Assembly (NCBI GenBank): GCA_012064415.1
Contig: SSNU01000214.1
Coordinates: 62,001 to 126,000, forward strand
DNA length: 64,000 nt
From: Gyrodactylus bullatarudis
Lineage: Eukaryota; Platyhelminthes; Monogenea; Gyrodactylidea; Gyrodactylidae
Direction of reading: 5' to 3'
The notes under the pieces were generated by a model. It worked only from the letters and a program-made list of their open reading frames with translations, had not been told where the DNA came from and did not search any database. Below are positions 11,721 to 24,600 of this stretch, piece after piece; within the stretch, counting starts at the first letter, position 1, and every line of letters begins with the position of its first letter. The position numbers and the translations under genes are program-made.

Positions 11721-12867
11721 AAAGTTTCCCTTAACTACTCTAGTTTCAGAGCTATTTAAAGTCAAAGTTGAAAATTTAACCATTTATTTCGAAAATCCTC
11801 AATTTCAACTCAATTTTATGCCTATTCAAGCACCTCGTAGGGAAAAAATCCACCTCAATTCGGATGCAAAAGACCTTGAAGTATCATAAGCGTGAAAAAA
11901 TTTTCAAAAATTATGCTTCTGTAAAATATTTTCATTGACAAATCCCTATTTTTTGAAACCTAAAAATGAGAACGAAAATGGCAGTCTTAGTAGTTCATTC
12001 AAATTAATTAATCTACAAATTTTATTTTGACTCAATAAATAAAAAGAATTTGTTAGAATAAGCTCATGAAATAAATATTTTATTGAATTTTTATCTTCCA
12101 ACAATAAAAAAGAATCATGTTCATATCAATCTTCCCTTTATATCTCTCTTCAGATCTTTTAAGGAGATTATGAAAACTTTCTCCTTGTTCATCCGAGTAT
12201 TTAGACAAAGGACCTTCAAAGTATTCAAATGGCATAACAGGTGATGTACTATTACTGTCATGTTGCAGCTCTATATAATTTTCCAAGAATTTTTTGACAA
12301 GATTCTTATAATTTGGATTCTTCTTTTTGCCGAAGAAATCATCAATGAGATTCGAAAAGGATTCTATTACAGCATTTTCTTTAGGTGTGTAATCTCTTAT
12401 ATCAATAGATAATCCAAAATTCAAAAATGTTTTTTCTTTAATATTGTTCGTCACTGAGAAGCAAGGCTTTTTGTGAGTTGCAAATAGTCCACATATAAGG
12501 CAAAAGTTAGCTCGATTAGCATGACAGGAATAACGTGTGGAGTTCATGATGAAACAAAAACAATGATCATTGAATAAAAAATCATCAATGAAATTACTAC
12601 GACTGCCATCTTCGTTTTGATTTTTAGGTTTCAAAAAATAGGGATTTGTCAATGAAAATATTTTACAGAAGCATAATTTTTGAAAATTTTTTCACGCTTA
12701 TGATACTTCAAGGTCTTTTGCATCCGAATTGAGGTGGATTTTTTCCCTACGAGGTGCTTGAATAGGCATAAAATTGAGTTGAAATTGAGGATTTTCGAAA
12801 TAAATGGTTAAATTTTCAACTCTGACTTTAAATAGCTCTGAGACTAGAGTAGCTAAGGGAAACTTTC
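11721..12867. mobile_element. Two facing copies of a mobile ORF forming a large inverted repeat
   Basis: The left arm (11721-11998, + strand) and right arm (12588-12867, - strand) are about 95% alike by eye in inverted orientation. Each carries about 170 bp of leader, in which an open frame (LTTLVSELFKVKVENLTIYF and on) is kept, then the first 20 or so codons of the same protein (TNPYFLKPKN). The left copy is cut soon after its start; the right copy continues as the 190-codon ORF at 12080-12652. The arrangement looks like inverted insertion or rearrangement rather than simple terminal repeats. Confidence 0.6.
12080..12652 (-). CDS. Mobile-element protein, internally deleted (190 residues)
   Basis: The N-terminal half has CLICGLFATHKKPCFSVT, a short CxxC region. 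The C-terminal half has ENAVIESFSNLIDDFFGKKK, then GPLSKYSDEQGESFHNLLKR and EERYKGKIDMNMILFYCW. The S-[DE]-EQGE-x-FH ... ERY-x-G-x-[WI] ... MM-x-[DF]YCW signature is, from memory, common in multi-copy uncharacterised arthropod proteins of likely mobile origin. Such proteins are longer, so the join after GLSIDIRD looks like an internal deletion. The start ATG lies inside the right arm of the inverted repeat. Its biochemical function is unknown to me. Confidence 0.5.
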   Translation of the reverse strand: MTNPYFLKPKNQNEDGSRSNFIDDFLFNDHCFCFIMNSTRYSCHANRANFCLICGLFATHKKPCFSVTNNIKEKTFLNFGLSIDIRDYTPKENAVIESFSNLIDDFFGKKKNPNYKNLVKKFLENYIELQHDSNSTSPVMPFEYFEGPLSKYSDEQGESFHNLLKRSEERYKGKIDMNMILFYCWKIKIQ

Positions 12868-13285
12868 CTTCTGATCTTTTGTAAAGAATTTATTCCTGAA
12901 AAAGATGATGTTTTCTCCATCTTTCTATCTCATTCATGTTTTTCTCTATTGAAAGGCAAAGCACTGTAAGTCGGGTTTTCAGTTTTTACCGAATAACTCG
13001 AAAACCCTATTTTGGAATTTTTTAAGAAGCACATATCTGAAATCAGCGAAAAATTCTCTACAAAAGTGGAAAATATTTTTGAGTAGAAAAAAAGTCCGAT
13101 TTGTAAGACTGTGTTATTTAACTCTTATCATTTTTAAAGTGATACCACTAATGATCCTTTAAGAAATACGTATTTGGTGTTAATATATCTTTTTCTTCAA
13201 TTTTAATATGATTTTTAATGGATTTACGTGAATTATTTATACAGAAAAAACTCTTCAATAAATAGCAACAGTGAAGAGAAAAAGC

Positions 13286-13695
13286 TCACATAGGCCATGG
13301 TAGTTGAAGATTAAACGAATAATTCTTTTGAACACAAAAATTAGGTTTATACATGTTGATGAAAAATTTCTCCTTCACCCAAACGTCTATGCTGTCATCC
13401 CCTGGGTTTTTGTATAAGATGGAAAAATTATAAATTGAAGCAGCATGGTTTTCCTGTTTTAGATGTCTGGTCACCGCGGTATCTTTATTGAGGTGATCAT
13501 GCGATCTTGTTGACAACTTCCTAATAGTACGCCCTATATACGAAACATCCACAGTCACACTGAAGCTTGAAAATCAATAGTCTTTTCTTGAGGGTCAAGT
13601 AAATCCTTATGGATTAAACTGAACAATCTCTGAGTTTTGAATACAATTTTCAATTGTATATTGTCATAATTCTGAAATTCAATAAATCCTTTGGA
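13286..13695 (-). pseudogene. Penelope-like element: RT end and GIY-YIG endonuclease, broken
   Basis: Minus-strand pieces read NYDNIQLKIVFKTQRLFSL, then a frameshift near 13545, then VSYIGRTIRKLSTRSHDHL, AVTRHLKQENHAAS and KEKFFINMYKPNFCVQK. YIGRT and the later Arg/His/Glu positions fit the GIY-YIG nuclease of Penelope-like elements; a CDCG motif is visible in the other frame just before the shift. IQLKIVFKT-RLF also occurs in the 52008 ORF, so both belong to one family. Not functional. Confidence 0.8.
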
Positions 13696-14734
13696 AAATC
13701 TTTATTTAGCCTTAATTTATAAAACCCGAAAAATCTCCACTTAACTTGATTTTGAATTCTTCATTACCCCATACTCATAATTATAATTATTATCTATTCA
13801 ATAGACATTTCAAGAGAAATTCTTGGCAATAACAATATGTATTAATAATGTATAATTGTTATAAACAAGTCTATTTACCAAATCAAAAAAGAATAAAATG
13901 TTGAAAAGGTGAAAAAACATCAACTTCTTATTCGAGTATTAATCAACAATTTTATTAATTAACATTTATCATACTCCAGGTACCACTTGCGAGTTGATTC
14001 AAGGAAACAAGACTTGTTTGTTTGAAAAAAAGGTTATAACATCCAAAATAATTCTATTACATTATTATTATGTAATAATATTATGGTTGCCTAGAAAATT
14101 CTTCTATCAATGCGTCAATGAAACATTTTTTGATATGAAATCATAATTCGACATTATAAGCAACTGGTTTTGATTAATAAATGTATTTTTCCGTTAAATT
14201 CCATATTTAAATGATATCAATGTCTAAAATCATCATTCTTTTCTGATAATGCGTACAAGGATGATAATTAATAATTATAGTTGTGATAAACTTTGTATTT
14301 GAATTATTATGCTCCTAACTGCGATCTGGTTCGATATAAGAAATGACTGGCTTCATTTGAAATCTAGTGTTACAAACTTTGATTTCATCTTTTAGATTTA
14401 AATCTATCAGAAAGACAGAATTTTTTGATAGTCACATAGTATCATGGTTAAAACTGAGAATTCAAATTCTTATTGGTAGACAATTTCCATTTTTATTATT
14501 AAGTTATTGATGAAACATAGATCGTCAAGATTTCTGAAATTTATTTTTGTTTTATTATCATGTTGTTTTTAGGTACAGTCGGTTCTAAAACTGAGTGAAC
14601 ATTTGATTCAGGGGAAGAGCGAAATATTCATTGTAATTGAAAATAAATTCAAAAAATCACCAGAGTCAGAGTTTAAAAAAAATTGAAATTCTAAGCCCTA
14701 AAAATGATCAAGATATCGGAATATATCTTGCTTT

Positions 14735-14977
14735 TAGACATAAAACCTAATAGCAAAGTGTGGTCACTGGTTATTAATATATCCATGTGAAACGCGTCTA
14801 AATCTGCCACCGTGAGTTGAATATTATTTGACTCTCTTATGGAATTGACACTTGCTTATCCGAATTCTGACATCTAGGTGTGAGAAGACAATGTCCATCG
14901 AGTTAGATTCACATGGATATACAGTAATAACCAATGACCACACTTTGCTAGTAGGTTTAATGTCTAAAATCTCAATT
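14735..14977. mobile_element. Small inverted-repeat MITE
   Basis: Left arm 14735-14797 (GACATAAAACCTAATAGCAAAG and on) matches the reverse complement of about 14897-14977 (GACATTAAACCTACTAGCAAAG), including AGTGTGGTCA-TGGTTATTA and ATATCCATGTGAA. The interior is about 100 bp and non-coding. Confidence 0.6.
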
Positions 14978-17675
14978 CTTTTGATCAACTTCAATGAAGT
15001 TTCATACAAGTTAACCCTGAAAACAAATACATCTGGTCTGAAAAAATTGGAAAATAAAAAAATCCATAACCCTCTGAGAAAGTTTATCTGATTTCTCTCA
15101 CCAGATTAGATTTCGTCAGTTTAAGAAATTACATATGCTAGAAATAATGATATCACTGCAAGTATGTACGCACGTCATATTTCTATTGAGAATTACATAA
15201 ACTCATCAGGTCATAGGAATAATTTCATTGAGTTTCTATTGAATTTAATGATGTAAGAGTCTTCTGTACATTAGCAAATCTCTCTACTATTCATATAATC
15301 ATTATTAAATCAAATATGCGCGTGTCTTACAAATATCTCTCTTCATTTAACAGTGTCAGTGGGTCTCAAATGGACTGTGAATAAAACTTGGATCCTTCTT
15401 TCACAAGAGCAGAAGAAATGCTAATTATTTTTACAAAAATTCTCTTTTTTTACACTGTATCATCATTGTTTTCTTCTACAGTGAGTGAATGAAATTATAT
15501 GCACGAGTTGGTATTCTCAACTTAGTCACATAAGAACAAAATTTCTTTTTTTAAATATATGTGTTGAACCTAGTCTTAGATAGTAGCTTAAATTTTCTTC
15601 TTCTTCTTCAATGTTAATGAATGATACTAAATATTTTGTATGTTTTTCCTGTACCCTGTTTAATATTATGTTCCTTTAGAAATAGGTAGCAATTGATAGA
15701 AAACCCGCCTTGTAAAACATTTGAATTAATTTATTTTGTGAAATTTCTGCTAATGAGTCATCTTTGTGTGATCAGGTTTTTTAGATAATTAAAAAAAATT
15801 ATCAAGAAATGCATCGTCAAAAAAGTAATGTATTCTCGACAATTTTATTATACAGTTCTTGATCTTTGTAACAAAGGAGTGTGTAAAATTTATTACGTTC
15901 TGATTTCTTCGGGTATTAAGTTTCGGTTCCGACTCTACAAGAAAACTATGAGGATCGTTTCATAAGACTTTGAGAATACTTATTCGAAAGTAACTGTATT
16001 GATTTTCCTGTGCTATAATTAAAGCATCCCAGATAAAGTTTTTAAACATTGAGGGAAAAGACACGTACCTTAGAAATTATAATTATGTACATTTGGTTAA
16101 TTAATTCTACAACTTTTTCTCTCGCATCTACAATGTGCAATGACAAGGTAATGTTAAAGATTTATTCCTCTTCTTTGTATGGAAATACTTTAAATTTGTA
16201 TCATAAATAAAAGATGGACGGTCAAACTTTTGACAATTCATTATAATTGCCTAATAGAGTCCAGATTTAAATTCACCGATGATCGTCATGATTAGGTATC
16301 ATCACGCCAGGTTGATTTATGAGAATTTCTTTCTATTAATCCTGAACAGAATTAATATTAAACTGGCTTTTTTTAATCAAAGCATATAAAAATTGATCAA
16401 AGTTAAAGTGAATACAAGGTCTATTGCTCATTCTAATTTCCACCGGAATATATTGTGTCAAACTGATGCAAAAAGCGAACTTAGATTAGGCTGATAGTTA
16501 ACTGGTCAACCGCAGAAAATAAAACAGATGAGGAAATATCATTTCAAACCCAAACTGAATCTAGATGAATTTAGATGAGAATAGAGAATTTTATTTTTCC
16601 ATAGGGAATTCAAGTTCGCTTAAGATTTTTTTTAAAGAAAAAGATGGGCATTTTAGGGTGGCCTTGTGATTAGAAGATTTCGATTTCTTGATGACAGAAT
16701 TTAACTGATTCAAGGTTTATCTCTCTAAATAACGGCAATTCTTCTAAAAATTGAACCTCAAAGTCCCATTGGGTTATTTCTATTTCATTTCATATTAGAT
16801 TAAAACGTATTTCTGGAAAACCTATTTTCCATGGTTATGGATATATGGTAGAATTATATGTAATATGTAATCGACTGAACTCTATCTACTAAAGACTATT
16901 TTTGGATCAAAAAGTCACTCTTCAAATAAAAATAATTGCGTTTAAATAATTCGTAATCAGCGTATTAACTAACCTACAGATAGACCCGGGTTCTTAGTCT
17001 AATTGGTTTCAAAATTTTAGATTACCCTTCAATTCTGAAATCAATAATAATTCTATGTTTTTCAAATATTTTCTGTTAAACCTTCTTGATTCTGTATCCC
17101 CTACAAGCCTTAGATTCCAGAAATATTCTTTTATTGTGTTTTATTTTGTTCAATTAAGAATTTCAATCAACCGAAACTTGATCAAATATGAGTTAAAAAT
17201 ATCTTTTCAAACAAAACAAGTTGGAATTCTCATGAGAATAACTAGCCAGGAAAAAGAGAATTTGTTCATTTGATTTGATGATGATTTCTTTTGTTCAAAT
17301 AATATATTTTTCCTACTTCCCAATCAACAACAGAGTTAGATTCAACGAATTGTTTGCATTATATATTTAGAATTCTTCAAATGATCCTTATTTACTATAG
17401 ACTGTCTATAATATATGAGAATTCCTGATTTATTTAGATGAATATGTCTATGCTTCAGATTGTTTATATTGCTGTAAAAAATAAATCAGATTATCAGATA
17501 ATCCGATCAAAATATAAAAGGTGATCATGAAATTTACTAAAATTCTACAGGTCTCAAAAAGTAATACTCAAAAAGAAAAATTATATAAATAACTGTTTGA
17601 AATTTGCGAATTTAGTTAATAGAGCATCACTTTATTTCTTGGCTTACTTATCACTGATAACTTATAATATTCCAG

Positions 17676-17723
17676 ATCTATATACAAAATAGATCTGATT
17701 GGTCTTTTTTTACCTCCTCGGAG
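17676..17723 (+). other. Possible non-coding 5' UTR exon of Eph
   Basis: The segment follows an acceptor-like TTATAATATTCCAG and ends at CTCGGAG followed by GTGAGT, the donor used by most Eph introns. It is less AT-rich than its surroundings. A weak acceptor (GGATAATCCTAG, ending 18486) precedes the start-codon exon. This is only a signal-based guess. Confidence 0.18.
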
Positions 17724-18493
17724 GTGAGTGCGTATGTGCTTCTCTGAGTAGATCTCTGCAGTATTCAGAGTGGTGGTATCACAGGAGTAAACTTAATGTT
17801 CGTATAAAATAGTTGTTAATCTGCGTAAAAATTCTCGGATGACCTCCTCGTTCAATCCTCAAGGTTCCGAGACACACACACATAAAAATAATGATCGATA
17901 CATAGAAATTAAGATCTTCGAAAGAATAAACCATGTTCACTCAAGTTTTAGAAAAGTGATTTGGGCGAGCCTCTGATATTTTCATCATTATGTAAAATTT
18001 GTATAATTGCTAATAAAAATTAATGAATTTACAAAAAAATCGTTGTGTTGAATTTATTTCCATTTAATTATCGCGTTCAAAGTTTTAGTTTAAGCATGCA
18101 GTTAGTCATCTTGGAAATGATGATTATAATTATAATTCCTGCCTATATACAAGGCAGTTTGAATGGGATAATAAAAGTTGTTAGGAAAGTGTAAAATAAT
18201 AAAAATTAATTGATGATGGGAAAATTCCCAACATTCATTATTCATTCGTTGTTTGCTAATTTTATTGGACAAGTATTCGCTTGACTATCTCTGATTGGCT
18301 GAACAAATCAAACCAATCAGAATGAAGAATTAATTCAAATTCTCAATAGAAATATTATTACTACTCTTTAGATAATAAAAAAATCTTTTGTAATCAAAGA
18401 AGTTGTATTTGAAGGAACTACAATTCTCTAAACAATAGTATATCCTTGGAATATAATATGCAAATTTCATTATTGGATAATCCTAGCCGAAAC

Positions 18494-18508
18494 ATGAGCC
18501 AAAAATGA
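18494..18508 (+). promoter_or_regulatory. Minimal upstream ORF overlapping the Eph start
   Basis: ATGAGCCAAAAATGA is a four-codon reading frame whose TGA overlaps the Eph start codon as ATGA. If it lies in the mature 5' UTR, scanning ribosomes would terminate exactly at the Eph ATG, which could reduce or regulate translation. Whether it is transcribed is not known. Confidence 0.35.
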
Positions 18509-18610
18509 AAGGCATAATGGATTTTTATAAACTTTCCTTATTCATTTTACACGTCTATCTTAGATTTTCATCATCTCTCGAGGATGTGAATCAACTCGAG
18601 CCTGAAATTG
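18505..18610 (+). CDS. Eph: Eph exon 1: start codon and signal peptide
   Basis: Encodes residues 1-35 plus one base: a basic start (MKGIMDFYK), a hydrophobic core ([10 protein letters not shown]) and then [14 protein letters not shown], the form of a cleavable signal peptide. The donor is GTGAGT. The split codon joined to exon 2 gives Val, producing EIVTLADT, which matches the start of Eph ephrin-binding domains (EVTLLDT type). The ATG at 18505 was chosen because it is the only in-frame Met followed by a signal sequence. A second in-frame Met is at residue 5. Confidence 0.82.
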
Positions 18611-21600
18611 GTGAGTGTTTATTAACTAAAGAATTCCTAATTGTTATTCAATAGTCTAAAAATTGTATCTCTTAGTCTATTGTTAGTCATGTAATGTTAT
18701 TCAAATTACTTTATTTGTCTTTTGCATAACAAGTTTAGCTCTGAATTACAAAAGAAAATTAACATGATTTAAGGTAGAACAACAACAAATATTAAATTGA
18801 TACCTCTTGTTTCATTGATCAATAGTTCTGGTATTAGATTAGTGAATTTTAGTGAGAAGATCTAAAAGTTCCTATACAAACATTTTTTAAACTTGTGATA
18901 AAAGTTTTTAAAAAATTAAAGAACGTACCCATACAGTGTAATTCTGTGTTGAATCAAGTTTTGAAAAAATTTGTAAAATTTTGAGATTCTCGTAAATCTA
19001 AAAGATCTGATAAAGGAAATAACTTTAGTTCCGAATATATATTTCAAAAAGGATTATTGATCTGGGCAAACTTTAATGCCTGAGCAATATAAGTAAGATT
19101 TTAAAAAGAGGATATCTTTTTCACTTCTCGGCTCCGTGATAATTTTTATTTATTTCTCAAAATTTTTAAAGAAACTAAATGTGAAATTCAAATTTCAATA
19201 CACACCCTTATTCACAGTGAAGAAAATATTCAAGTTCCATGAAAGACGTTGAAGCTCTGAGTTCAAATTTACACTTATCGACGAAATGATTTTTTTTCAA
19301 CCAAGAGATTATAAAATAAGCTTTGAATTGATATATTTTTTATATAGCTTGGAGTAATTAAAAAAGATTTTTTCTAGTTTGAAAAGTTTTCGGCCAGTAA
19401 ACTAGTTTTACCCGAATCGTTCATAAAAAACTCAAAATTAGAATTAGAAAAAACAACTTGATGAAATGGGAATTTTTTTGGAAACTCAATAATAGTTTCC
19501 TAACATGAAGAAAATATTTTTTTTATAGTTTAGCTTTGATAATAAAATTTGATTTCATGTAATTTTAAAGTCACAATGCCTATTATATCAACGGATCAAG
19601 TTTCACAATGATTTATACATTAATACAAAAAGGCTTTTATCTTAAGGGTTTCTATAAACTTTATAAACTTAGATCAAAGCGAATTATAACAGTGATGAAT
19701 CATGTTCAAATGAAATAGAATATATGACTGAGGAAATTGCTTATTTTGATGAGTTAAACAACTAAGATTCAAAAATAAAAAATGGAATCTCCAGCCATTT
19801 GAAGACAAATTGACATAAAAGATGATTTTTACCCAGGAGATTCTAGTCATGTAAATTAGCAAATATTCTTACATCATCGAACGTTTAAACTCAGATTGTA
19901 AGAAGACCCCGAAAGCTTACTGTTTCTGATTCTGAATATTTGAATTAAGGAAAGATACGGTATATTCCTTACAATGAGATTGGTTTTTGAATTATTCATC
20001 TAGACGACTTTACAGTTAATAACATAATATCAGCTGTTTGTTATAAATATGAAGTTCATTCATATTTAGAAAAAATAGATTTAAATTTTTCCTTATGGGA
20101 GTTTTAATACAAATGGGGTGTAAAAAAACCTCAAATATCATTCATTATTTTGGAAAAATTCTTTCTCACAAAATTATATCATGGAGCTTGAAGGGTTAAG
20201 TTGAAGATATTTATTGATTTCACTGTAATTGAGTGATCCTTATAAGTAAATGAAATCGAAGAGGGGTTTTAAAAAGTTCCCGAATATTTTTTTAAAGGAA
20301 TATTTCAATTTTGCATGATATAAATTCAAAGAATTTAGATAGTTTTCTGACCATATTTGGTTACATTGAATAATTAGGATTTTAGTGAACATCTTTTGAT
20401 CACTCAAAAACCATATTTACAATATTTTCCTTTGCATGGATAAGGTTTTAGATTGCTGTATGAGTATTTTTAATTTGGATTGTTCACCAGATTTGTATCA
20501 GTCTTTAAATTATTTTCACCAATGATATAGTTTATTATTCAATCATTTCTTCATTTATTTCCATATTCCAAGATGTTATTCTTTCAAGTGTGTAACAAAA
20601 GAACATGTTCTAATTATTTAAATTGTTGTGCAATAAATCTAAATTATCATTTCAAATTTGATATTTGTAACCATTTAGTTAATGCGATCCTAATCTAAAT
20701 TTTCTTTTTCAAAATTCTAGTCACACTTGCTGATACCAATTCAAATAAATGGACAGACTGGATTAACCAAGGAGTAAGTAAATGACAATGGTTAATTTTT
20801 TATGTAAAATCAATTTCTCCTGTCTTTTTCCTTCTATTGACTGCATTCATTATTGGCAAAAATTAATATCTACGCTCATAAAATTTACTAGCTACATCTT
20901 TTGGGAATAATTTCATTAACATTTATTAATTTTTTTAATTTCAAGATTATTATGACAATTAAAATTGCATCTGGTTTGTCTGTTCTGATAAGATTTAATC
21001 TGTATTTTATTTCAAAGAGCATATTCAACTCGTCTGCCCTTTAACATAGTTTTTCATGATGTAGACTCCTCCTTTGAGGTTCTTCCTGACTAACCACCAA
21101 CAGACCCTTATCTACCTACAAAAATCTTTAACAACAATAAACCCATCATTCGTTTCCATGATGAAAAACATTTTTATTGTTAATTGTATTTTTGATAAAT
21201 ATTTAAAGAAAATTTGAAGCGTTGTATTTTCATATCCGACAAAAAGAAGAGAAATATTTTAAACTCTCGGCGAGATGAATAAATAATCACAGATACTGTA
21301 CATTAATCTGAGGTCATGACAGGAGGATTAGATCGAGAAAAAATGTAACCTGGATTAAATATAACAGGTTGTATGAAGAAATTCTTTTTTTAATCGATTT
21401 TCATTTATATTTCCTTGTAGTGGCGTAAACAATCTCTGGAATTAGGCAAAGTCAAAGCGTTCATGGCGTGCAATAATCACATCTGGCTGAGAACACCGTT
21501 CATTCAACGCTACGAAGCTAAGGAAATTTTTATTCACATTGAATTCAGCAATTTACTAGCAGATGAGAATTTCAACAAGACGAAAATCCTCCTTACTGAA

Positions 21601-24600
21601 GCCAACTCATCACAGGAATTGAAAGAGGAAATATCAGAAAAGTGAGTATTTTTCATTCCCAATTTTATTTTTCAATTAGCTTGATTGGAATTATTAATTC
21701 ATTTATGGGTCATAAACTTTTTGATGAGTTGTTTTACAATGTGAACATGCTTAGTCAGACATATATTTCGCCTGATTGAGTACATCTCAATTTATGCTAC
21801 GCTGGCAACTGGTATGTTTTTTGTCCTAGTTTATTTTTTAATGTTTTCTTCTCTGATAAAAGTCAAAAATGTTATCTAGTAGTAGAGTTCTTTATTGTAA
21901 ATTCTTGTTCTCTCCATCACATCTATAAACAAATAAGCTTTATGCATTTTAATGATCTCATTCCAAAGTAAAATGATTCATCTGGTTTCTCTTGAATGCA
22001 TGAACATGAATGAGAGTGGAAAATAACAAAATCAAAAATTATAAACATTGCGAATTTATGAATAGGGAACATAATTTCTTTAGCTCATTAAATAGAACTA
22101 TTACGCTTGATTATATATATAATCTTTGCTTTCTTCTTTTTCTATATCGGGGAATTTATCCCTTGTTTTCTTAAACAAACAAAAAAGAAATTGATAAAGA
22201 ATTTATGCATCTCGTTACAGTGAAGCATATTTATTAGCCGAAATATGTATGATGATACCCATATAAATCGCATCATTATGTAACATTTAAAAAATAAATA
22301 AAAAATAAAATAATAATAATCTGAACTAGAAACAAATCTTTTTTTCCACTTCACATCAAATGGCTTGAACTATGAAAAGGAAGTTGGAAATAATTCTTAC
22401 TTTCTCTTCACTTGATATTCCCTCCGTGTATGGTTAACACCATTAATAATGTTGCCTTTTATCTTCTTCTCTCATTATCTCTCTTCTAAGGGGAAACAAA
22501 AAAATCATGAGTTATGTTTCGACTAGTTCACTAAGTTGGCTAATATCTTTATTGATGTGTTAAAACAAAAAATAATTTATTTTTCCTCGCAATTGCTCTT
22601 TTAACCCTTTCACGGGATTACAATCCAGATTGAGTCTGAAACTTTATTGAAAGCTGTTGAAAGATGTTGAAGATTTCAAAAATTTCAAACTCGTATCTCT
22701 GAGTATTACTTTGCATTAGTTTGAAAAATAGACCGATAAATAAATCAGAGATCGTTGTTACCGATTAGCTAGCATACTCTGAATTCTCTTGATCAATATT
22801 CAAGCTTAATTCAGAGAGAAGTTTTTAAAACTTTCAGAGATCAGATTAGAACTCTCAGCGCCAGAGAAGGAGACGTATTTCCTATTGAAAAAAACAAAAG
22901 TACAGAATTTGATGTTCCATTGATTTTAAATGTATCTTGATAATTTATCCTGCAATTCGAATTTGAATCAAAAACAAATCTATAAAGTACTTATTTTAGT
23001 ACGTACAGATCTTGATAGAATAAAAGAACCCAGAAAATAATACCTACCACCTTGACATGGGCTTAATAAAAAGAAACAAATAATTGACAAGAGATTTTAA
23101 TCTCATTCAGAATTGAATAAAAAATATATCTATCAGAGGATGAAATGTCATTCTCCATTTGAATAAGGTCTCCTACAGATTCTGGGGAATAAATAGATCA
23201 ACTCGTATATATTTTCACCCAGATATCAAACTTTCATTCAAAATTTGTATTTCTCTCTCAAGACTTAATTAAATTATTCAATTTTCCCATGCAAACTGAC
23301 TGACTGTCTCAACTTTTGGCCTTGATAATTTTTTATCAGTTGCAAGAGGAATTTTTTTCTCCTTGTAAAAAGATTATTATTCCGTATGTCTTGAGATCAA
23401 AAAAACGAAAAAGAATGTATGAACTTCAAGATGATTGAATGTGATCTACTATAAATTTTGTAAATTTCTATAATTCTGAGGGATGAAACAATTAAAAACT
23501 CTCCTTGACACATGAATTTATTCATCATTTATCATTTGTTTCTAAATAAAATCTGAAACATTTCTAATAAAATCTACACATGATAAACTCGAGGGGTAGG
23601 ATGTATTCTTTGAAATGATAAAATGAAATAATCATTTTTTGTAAATTTCCGCTTCTATCGTGCTACTGCATAAAGCTTCTGATTACTAAAAAATGGAATT
23701 GTGTTTTTTAAATTAAAATCAATAGGATTTCCTATGAATTTCATTCATCTTGAAATTTTAATTATTTCTTGTCATAGATATCTTCTTCTTTGATGAAATA
23801 AATAAAAAGGTCGATTCTGAAGGATCAAAGGTTAGTCCAATACTGTTCAGCATCGTCTTTTCTCAAATTCGAAATTCAAATAAACTAAAGAATTCAAAAT
23901 AGTATTTTGATTTTGATGGTTTACACGGGAGCAACTCGCCAAAATTAACTTTAGATCAAGAGAAAAATAACAGAAAAGTCCATTCGCCGCCAAGGATTGC
24001 GCTTAAAGTTCCCGAGTTCGGTGACCTTGAAAAAAACCTAACATCTTTAATGGTTTAAAAAAAATAATTCAAATGGTTGATTCAAAATTGGAAGAGTAAA
24101 CTCAATAACTTTATTATATGTTTTCTTGATTCCATTGACAGCATCAAAAAGATGTCGGAAACCAATTAAACGCTAATAAAATTCCATTTTTCTCAAAATT
24201 TCCGGATCTCATTTCAAATATTTCCTTCAATTGGTATCATAAACCGAACGAATTTGTTTGTTTTCAAATAAAAGAACTTTTAAATGTTAGATTTGGAAAG
24301 CTTTTAAGATTAAACATGTTGTTCTAATTTTCATTAATTAAACATTCATTTAAGTCAGATGTTTTTGACCATTTTGAAATATTCCTTTTTAATTAATCCT
24401 CTTTAAGTTGAATTGAAAATTAATTGATATGAAGTTGGGAATGTATTCAATGCATGATTTTTTAGAGAAAATCTCAATTTTTCATTAAGAATTCGAATTT
24501 CATGGAGATTTTTAGGAATTCAGATCAAGTTTCCTAATTTTACGATGTCTTGATCATTTTCACTACTTGAAAATCAATGAAATTTCGATAATTCAAAATC

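Larger units (their letters stand above)
13700..18493. other. Gene-free stretch upstream of Eph
   Basis: No coding region is recognised. It holds a small inverted-repeat element (14735-14977) and, near 17700-17880, a short less AT-rich patch with a CCTCC-TCGGAGG palindrome that may belong to the Eph 5' region. Confidence 0.5.
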
